Source of the DNA: Dasypus novemcinctus
Lineage: Eukaryota > Chordata > Mammalia > Cingulata > Dasypodidae
Reading direction: 5' to 3'
DNA length: 64,000 bases
NCBI RefSeq assembly: GCF_030445035.2
Contig: NC_092216.1
Location: 12,587,405 to 12,651,404 of the forward strand
Made by a program: the position numbers and the translations under genes
Notes under the pieces: model-generated
What the model was told of the DNA's origin: nothing
Databases searched by the model: none
What the model saw: the letters and a program-made list of their open reading frames with translations, nothing else
Shown: piece by piece, positions 58,220 through 64,000 of the stretch
Layout: each line of letters begins with the position of its first letter
Numbering within the stretch: the stretch's first letter is position 1

Positions 58220-58715
58220 GTGTGTTCCAAAAGTCCACAGTTACCTGAAATGGCGGCTAAAACACTCCTCTCTCTTCCAACTACTCTGGCATCTGTGAGG
58301 CCGCGTTTTCTTCACGTGCTTCACCTAAAACAATGATGCTGAAGCAGATAGGCGTAGCCCATGGTCTTCTCATAAGCCAGATATTGAAGGGATTCGCAGA
58401 CATATTAAAAACTCCACTACTCTCACCGAATTTTTGTTGGAAGACAGTTCCGTTTCATTAAAAAGTGTTAAGTGTGTGGTGTTACAGCATGAAAAGGGCT
58501 TATTGCTATTCATTGAAAAGGAATAACTAAGTAATATTTTGAAAATGTCTCAGTTTTAATTCCCAGTAAGGTAAGTGAGATATGTATGAACCACCACGAC
58601 CCTCCTTTTCAGGACGGAAGCACTTGGGAGGGGGTCCTCAAACATTCTTATGAGTGGCAGGGAGTCCAGAGACCAGACTCTGAGTGCTGCTGGCCTAAAG
58701 ACAGGGCATCTCCAA
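58220..58715. repeat. Second hAT-like DNA-transposon fragment
   Basis: Patterns such as CAGACATATTAAAAACTCCACTACTCTCACCGAATTTTTG and GGGGGTCCTCAAACATTCTTATGAGTGG are those of old non-autonomous hAT-type elements. Diverged, no coding capacity. Confidence 0.45.
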
Positions 58716-58959
58716 AATCCACCCGGTAGTTTCACAATGTGAGCTAAGCAGACACTGGTAATTGTAATTGTGAAATTGTTTTAGGTGTATTGCAGGGTAA
58801 AGAGTGAATATTACAGAACCAAAATTTTCAGCAGAAGAAAATTAAAGAACTTCATTTAAGGAAATTAAGGAAGGGATGTGTTGGTGGTGGAATCCTTATG
58901 TTCTCAGAGTTTGAGGAAAGCTTTACCTAGAAGAGTGGACACTGTAACTCAGTGTTTTA

Positions 58960-59375
58960 GTTTCCTGGGCTGCTCAAGCAAATTCCATGCAGTGGGAGGG
59001 CTTAAACGATGGAAATCTCTCAGCTCACAGTTTTGAACTAAGAGAGGGTCCAAATCAGGCATTATCAAGGGGACGATACTTCCTTCCCAAAGACAGGTGT
59101 TCTGGGGCTGGCTGCTGGTGATCATTGGTCCTGGGCTCCACTGTCATGTGGCAATGCTCAAGGCAGTCTCTCTGGCCCTCATCACCTGAAGGGTTCCATT
59201 GGTTTCAGCTTCTGGCTGCTCCCTCTATGGCTTTCTTTCTCTGTCTGAATATAATTCCACTTACAAAGGACTCCAATAACAGGAGTTATTAAGACCTGAC
59301 TTGGCCATACCTTAACAGGAAGTAACCTCATCAAAAGGCCCTACTTACTATGGGTACGCACCCACGGAATGAATT
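58960..59375. repeat. Interspersed repeat starting TTTTAGTTTCCTGGGCTGC
   Basis: The start and the inner AACGATGGAAATCTCTCAGCTCACAGTTTTGAA match a well-known mammalian interspersed repeat pattern (gctgcNNNaacaaa...tctcacagttctggag). I do not assign a family name. Confidence 0.5.
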
Positions 59376-59799
59376 AACCTAAGGGCATGTTTGTCTGGGG
59401 TACATCCAGCTCCATTACCACCACGCTTCACCCACGGACTTATAATAAGGCATGCTGTTTCGAAATACAGCACACATTCATCTCATCACAACCTTCCAAA
59501 AACTTACAGTCATTTCAGTGATGACGCAAAGTACAAAGTTCTGTCAGAATCGCTTATGGGAGCTTTGAGGGCTAAGTGCTTTCACCTTGGTTCAAGAGAT
59601 CATTCCAGAGATTACTGCTTATGCAGGTCTCAGGACCTCACTGACTGCCACAGTAAGCAAAGCCTCAAACAGGGATTCTCCTGAGGGCTCTGGAGACACC
59701 CGGACCCTATGGGCAAGGCACACAACCCCAAGAAATCAGCACTGCATTGGTGCACCTACCTTGGTTATATGACAACCTATTTCCCTACTGAAACAGTTA

Positions 59800-62700
59800 G
59801 GCTCATTTATGTTAAAACTTTCCCTACGCATGATTCTCCTATCCCTTTTATCTGAACCTATAACTGGCACTATACGCATTAAGTATATGTTACAGACACT
59901 TACATCTCTGGTCTGTTCATCTCTCTGAACAGAGGTCTGTTCAGATCTCTGCCCCGAATCTCAGCAGGGTTGCAGTCAGTACCTGTTCTCCAGTTAACTG
60001 GAATGGCCCAAGGACACCATAACATAATGATGATGGTGGGTAACCTCCATCCCATAATGCAAAGAGTATCTACAACTGCAAGGCAAACAGACCCACAAAA
60101 ACGGGTGGCTCCCACTTTCGGCAAGTGTGAATGTCGTTGCTATGAACATTGGTGTGCAAACATCTGTTCGAGTGCATGTTTTCAGTTCCTTTGGATTTCT
60201 ACTTGGTAATGGGATTGCTGAGCCACGTGGTAATTTTACACTAAGCGTCCTGAGGAGTCGCCAGACTGCCTGGCACAGCGGCTGCACCATTTTACCTTCC
60301 CACCAGCAATGGATGAGTGTTCTCATTTCACCACATCCTCTCCAGTGCTTGTAGATTTCTGTTTCTGTAATAGTAGCCATTGTAGTGAGTGTGAAATGAT
60401 ATCCACCGTGGTTTTTATTTTGCTTTCCCTAATAGCTAGTGGGGTTGAACATCTTTTTATATGTGTTTAGACTTTTGTATACCCTCTTTGGAGAAATGCC
60501 TATTCAAGTCTCTTGCCCACGTTTTAAATTGTCTTTCTATTGTTTATATCTCCTGGATGTGAATATTTTCTCCCATTGAGTAAGCTGCCTTTTCACTTTT
60601 TTGACAAAGGCCTTTGATGCACAAAAGTTTTTAATTCTGAGGAAGTTCCAATTATCTAATTGTTCCTTTGTTGCTTGTGCTTTCTTTGGTCACGAAGCCA
60701 TGACTTACCACAAGAATTTGAAGATGTTTCCGGCCTTTATGTTTAGGCCTTTCACCCAGTTTGAATTGATTCTTGTGTAGGGTGTGTGATAGGCTTCCCT
60801 TTCATTCTTTTGTCTACAGATATCCAGTTCTCCCAGCACCATTTGTTGAAAGGCTATCTTTCCCCAGTTAGTTTGGACTTGGCAGCCTTGCCAAAATTCA
60901 GTTGGCCTGATATGAGCGTCTATTTATGAACTTTCAATTCAACTGCATTGATCAATGTGTCTTTCTTTATGCCAATACCAAGCTGTTCTGACGAATGTAA
61001 CTTTGTAATGTAGTTAAAGTTCAGGCAGTTGAGTCGTCCTACTTCACTGTTTTTGTTTGGGATGTTTGTGATTGTCTGGGTCCACTTCCCCTTCTCCTTC
61101 CATGGAAATTTGATAATTTAGTTTTCTCTTTCTGTAAAGTAGGCTTGTGGAATTAAGATTGGGATTACATTAAATCTAGAAATGAGTTTGGCTGGGATTG
61201 ACAGCTTCACGATATTTAGTCTTCCAATCCATGCACTTGGGATGTCTTTTCATTTGCTTAGGTCTTCTTTGATTTTTTTCAGCAGTGTTTTGTAGTTTTC
61301 TTATTGTGGGTCCTTTACGTCTGTGGTTAAATTAGTTCCTAGGTACGTGATTCTTTCCATAGCCATTGTCAATGCATTTTTTAAAACCTGATTTCTGCCT
61401 GTATTGTTCAGTGCTAGTGGATGGAAACGTTACTGACTTCTGTGTGTTGATCTGGCATTCTGCCACTTTGCTGAAATCATTTATTAGATCTCATATCTTT
61501 GGAGTAGCTATTACAGACTTTTTAAACCATAGGATCATGTCGTCTGCAAATAGTGAGAGTGTTACTTCCTCTTTTCCATCTTGGAGCTTTTTCTCCCCTC
61601 GTCTTTTGCTCAAGCTAGTGTCCTAGCGCAATGTTGAATAAGAGTGACATTGGGCATCCTTGTCTTGTTCAGTCTTGGGTGGAATGCTTTCAACAGCTCC
61701 CCATTGGCTGTGGGCTTTTCATATTGAGGAACTTTACTTCCATTCCGGTCTTGAAAAATTTTTTTTCAAGAACGTTTGCTGGATTTCATCAAGTGTCATT
61801 CCTGCGTTGATCGAGATGATCACGTGGATGTTGTTCCTTCAATTTGTCAATGTTTTGTATTATATTAGTTGATTTTCGTATGTTGGGACAGCCTAGCATA
61901 CAAGGAATAAATCCCACTTGATCGTGGTGCACGACTCTTTTAATATCCCGCTGGATTCTATTGGCAAGTACAATGTTGAGGACTTTTGCATCTGAGTTCT
62001 TTAGAGAGATTGGTTTATAAATTTTCTTTTCTTGTAGTATCTTTCTCTGGCTTTGGTGTTGGGGTGATGTTGGCTTCATAAAATGTGTTGGGTAATTTTA
62101 CCTCCTCGCCCGTTTTTGTTTTTTGTCTTTTTCCCATGTTATTAAAGAGGTTTGGTGTTAATTCCTCTTCAAATGCTTGGTAGAATTCTTCTGTGAAATC
62201 ATCTGGTCCTGGACATTTCTTTGCTGGGAGATTTTTGATGACTGGTTTGATCTCTTCAGGTGTGATTGGTTTGGTGTGTTCTTGTATTTTTTGTAGAGTC
62301 AATGTAAATTGTGCCTTTCTGTGAATTTGTGCATTTCACCTAGGTTGTTTCATTTTGGCGGCATACGGTTTCTCATACATCCTCTTATGGTCATTACTTC
62401 TGTGGGGTCAGTCATGTCTGATTTTATTCACTTTCATATCTTGTTTTTTCCTTGTTGGTCTAGCTAAAGGTTTGTCAATGTTATTGATCTTCTCAAAGAA
62501 CAGAACTTTTGGTTTTGCTGATATTCTCTATTTTTGTTACCAATCTCATTGATTTGTACTTTGATCTTTGTTATTTCTTTCCTTCTACTCATGTGAGATT
62601 GGTCAGCTGTTCTAGATCCTCGGGTGTTGAATTAGTCCTTTATTCTCCACCAGGAGGCCCTGGGTACCAAACCCTGGACCTCTTATATGGTAGACGGGAG

Positions 62701-64000
62701 CCGAATTGCTTGAGCTTCATCCATTTCCATCTTGCAATTTTTTTAAACCCATTGATTGTGTAGCAGTGTGTTCTTTAGCCTCCTAATATTTATTGATTGT
62801 CCCCTTTCATTGCTATTATTGATTTTCAAGCTTCATTCCATTATGATCAGAGAAGGTGCTATGTATGATTTCGGTCTTTTCTTATTTCTTAAGAATGGCT
62901 TTCTGACCCAACATCAATCCATGAGGATTTGAGAAGAATATATAACCAGCTGATTTGGGATACAGTGCTCTGTCTGTGTCTTTCAGGTGCAGTTTGTTTT
63001 TCATTTTGTTTAAATTCTGTTTCCTTAAGAGATATCTTCAGCCTAGTTGTTCTATCTGTTGATGTGAAGTGGCATGTCAAAGCCCCCACCTATTATTGTA
63101 GAGTCATCTATTCCAACTTTTAGATTTCCCACAGGTTTCCTCTTGTATTTTGGGACACCCTGGTAAGGTATATTTATCATTATGACTGCTACTCCCTCCT
63201 GGTAGATTATTCCTTTTATTAATATGTAATGGCCTCCTGTATCTCATACAACTTCTTTGCGTTTAGCGTCTGCTTTGTCTGATATTAGTGTAGCTGACGC
63301 TGCTCTTTTCTTCTTCTTCTTCCTCTTCTTCTCCTTTCCTGTTTCCATGAAATATCTTTTTCCAACCTTTCTCTCTCAACCTGTTTGCATACTTGGGTCT
63401 AAGGTGGGTCTTCTTCAGATGGCATATGGTTTGGCTCATATTTTCTTATCCATCCCATCAGCCCATGTCTTTTGATTGGGGAATTTAATCCACTAACATT
63501 CAATGTTATTACTGTAGAGGTATTACTTAATCGACCACTTTATCTTTTAGTTTTCCTATGTCACATGTTATTTTTGTCCATCTTCTTACCCTTTTGGTTA
63601 CTCTTTCTGATCATCTTCACTTTTACACTCTCCTCCATCCCTCTCTCTCTTGTCTTGTCTTTTCTGGCTGCAGAACTCCCTCTAGTGTTTCTTGCAGAGC
63701 TAGTGTCTTGTGTATGAGCTCTCTTAGTTTGTTTATCTGTGACTATTTTAAACTCACCATTGTATTTTAAGAGGATTTTTGCAGGATAAAAAAATTCTTG
63801 GCTGGCAGTTTTTCTCTTTTAGTACCTTAATTATCTCATACCACTGCCTTCTTACCTCTATAGTTTGTGAAGAGAAATCTGCACTAAGTCTTATGGACAC
63901 CCCTTGTATGTGATGTTTCACTTCACCCTTGCTGCTGTTTATCTTTGGCACATGGCATTCTGAATATAATATGTCTCGGAGTAGGTCTATTTGGATTTCT
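59800..64000 (-). mobile_element. Older LINE-1, minus strand, runs past the right edge
   Basis: ORF2 C-terminal region at 60380-59994 ([18 protein letters not shown]), catalytic FADD of the RT near 61540, RT region [20 protein letters not shown] (about 61935-61880), KPITPEEIKPVIKNLPAKKCPGPD (about 62270-62200), and ORF1 C-terminal text GVSIRLSADFSSQT near 63900-63850. ORF2 probably starts near 63560. It is more decayed than the L1 at 27-37 kb. Its 3' UTR probably includes part of 59385-59990. The many + strand frames here are antisense shadows. Confidence 0.88.
62640..62725 (-). repeat. SINE-head fragment inside L1
   Basis: GGAGGCCCTGGGTACCAAACCCTGGACCTCTTATATGGTAGACGGGAGCC followed by TTGCTTGAGC is an antisense tRNA-like SINE head interrupting the L1 ORF2 sequence. 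It is short and lacks the usual body. Confidence 0.6.

Noticed and set aside
1-64000. CRISPR array, operon, toxin-antitoxin or defence island
   Set aside because: The sequence is vertebrate. The direct repeats seen are microsatellites, SINE parts or LTRs, and there are no bacterial-type genes.

Overview
This is a mammalian genomic window. Several copies of a tRNA-derived SINE match what I know of the armadillo DAS-SINEs (Dasypus and relatives). Each has a tRNA-like head with recognisable A and B boxes, a conserved body and an A/T-rich tail, and four copies have near-perfect target-site duplications. With LINE-1, L2, MIR and two kinds of endogenous retrovirus (ERV), this points to a xenarthran, most likely a nine-banded-armadillo-type genome. 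No bacterial features, CRISPR arrays or operons are present.

Only one convincing intact protein gene was found: a two-exon HSFY (heat-shock-factor-like, Y-linked family) gene on the + strand at 5988-7643. It has a clean phase-0 intron and a poly(A) signal, and codes for about 395 residues. HSFY lies on the Y chromosome in many mammals. The gene-poor, repeat-dense surroundings would fit a male-specific region, but the sequence alone cannot prove this.

Layout. 1-3835: the 3' part of a broken retrovirus with betaretrovirus-type integrase, gamma/type-D-like env and a 3' LTR. 3836-5987: unassigned sequence, a probable solo LTR, old repeat fragments and the HSFY upstream region. 5988-7740: HSFY. 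7795-9840: L1 3' ends, a DAS-SINE and L2. 11850-13942: a decayed minus-strand AGFG1 retrocopy split by an LTR-like insertion. 13943-14350: a CpG-rich block resembling a first exon or promoter, with no recognised product. 16000-22600: SINEs, L1 pieces, copies of an unnamed repeat family and a degenerate repetitive stretch. 24000-27000: MIR, L2 and a DAS-SINE. 27077-36925: a near full-length minus-strand L1 with target duplications and broken ORFs. 37000-40950: MIRs, another copy of the unnamed family and simple repeats. 40952-48202: a decayed gammaretrovirus-like provirus with both LTRs. 49000-54350: L1 remnants, one carrying a DAS-SINE. 54900-55240: a long polypyrimidine tract. 55536-57530: a SINE interrupted by an inverted, almost identical copy of part of a DNA transposon 1.3 kb away. 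59800-64000: an older minus-strand L1 running off the window.

The genes do not form a pathway. The window mainly records retroelement insertion around one conserved germline-type transcription-factor gene. No new multi-gene system was found. The most distinctive items are the intact HSFY, the apparent template-switch insertion near 55.6/57.2 kb, the CpG-rich orphan exon-like block, and the beta-pol/gamma-env retrovirus.
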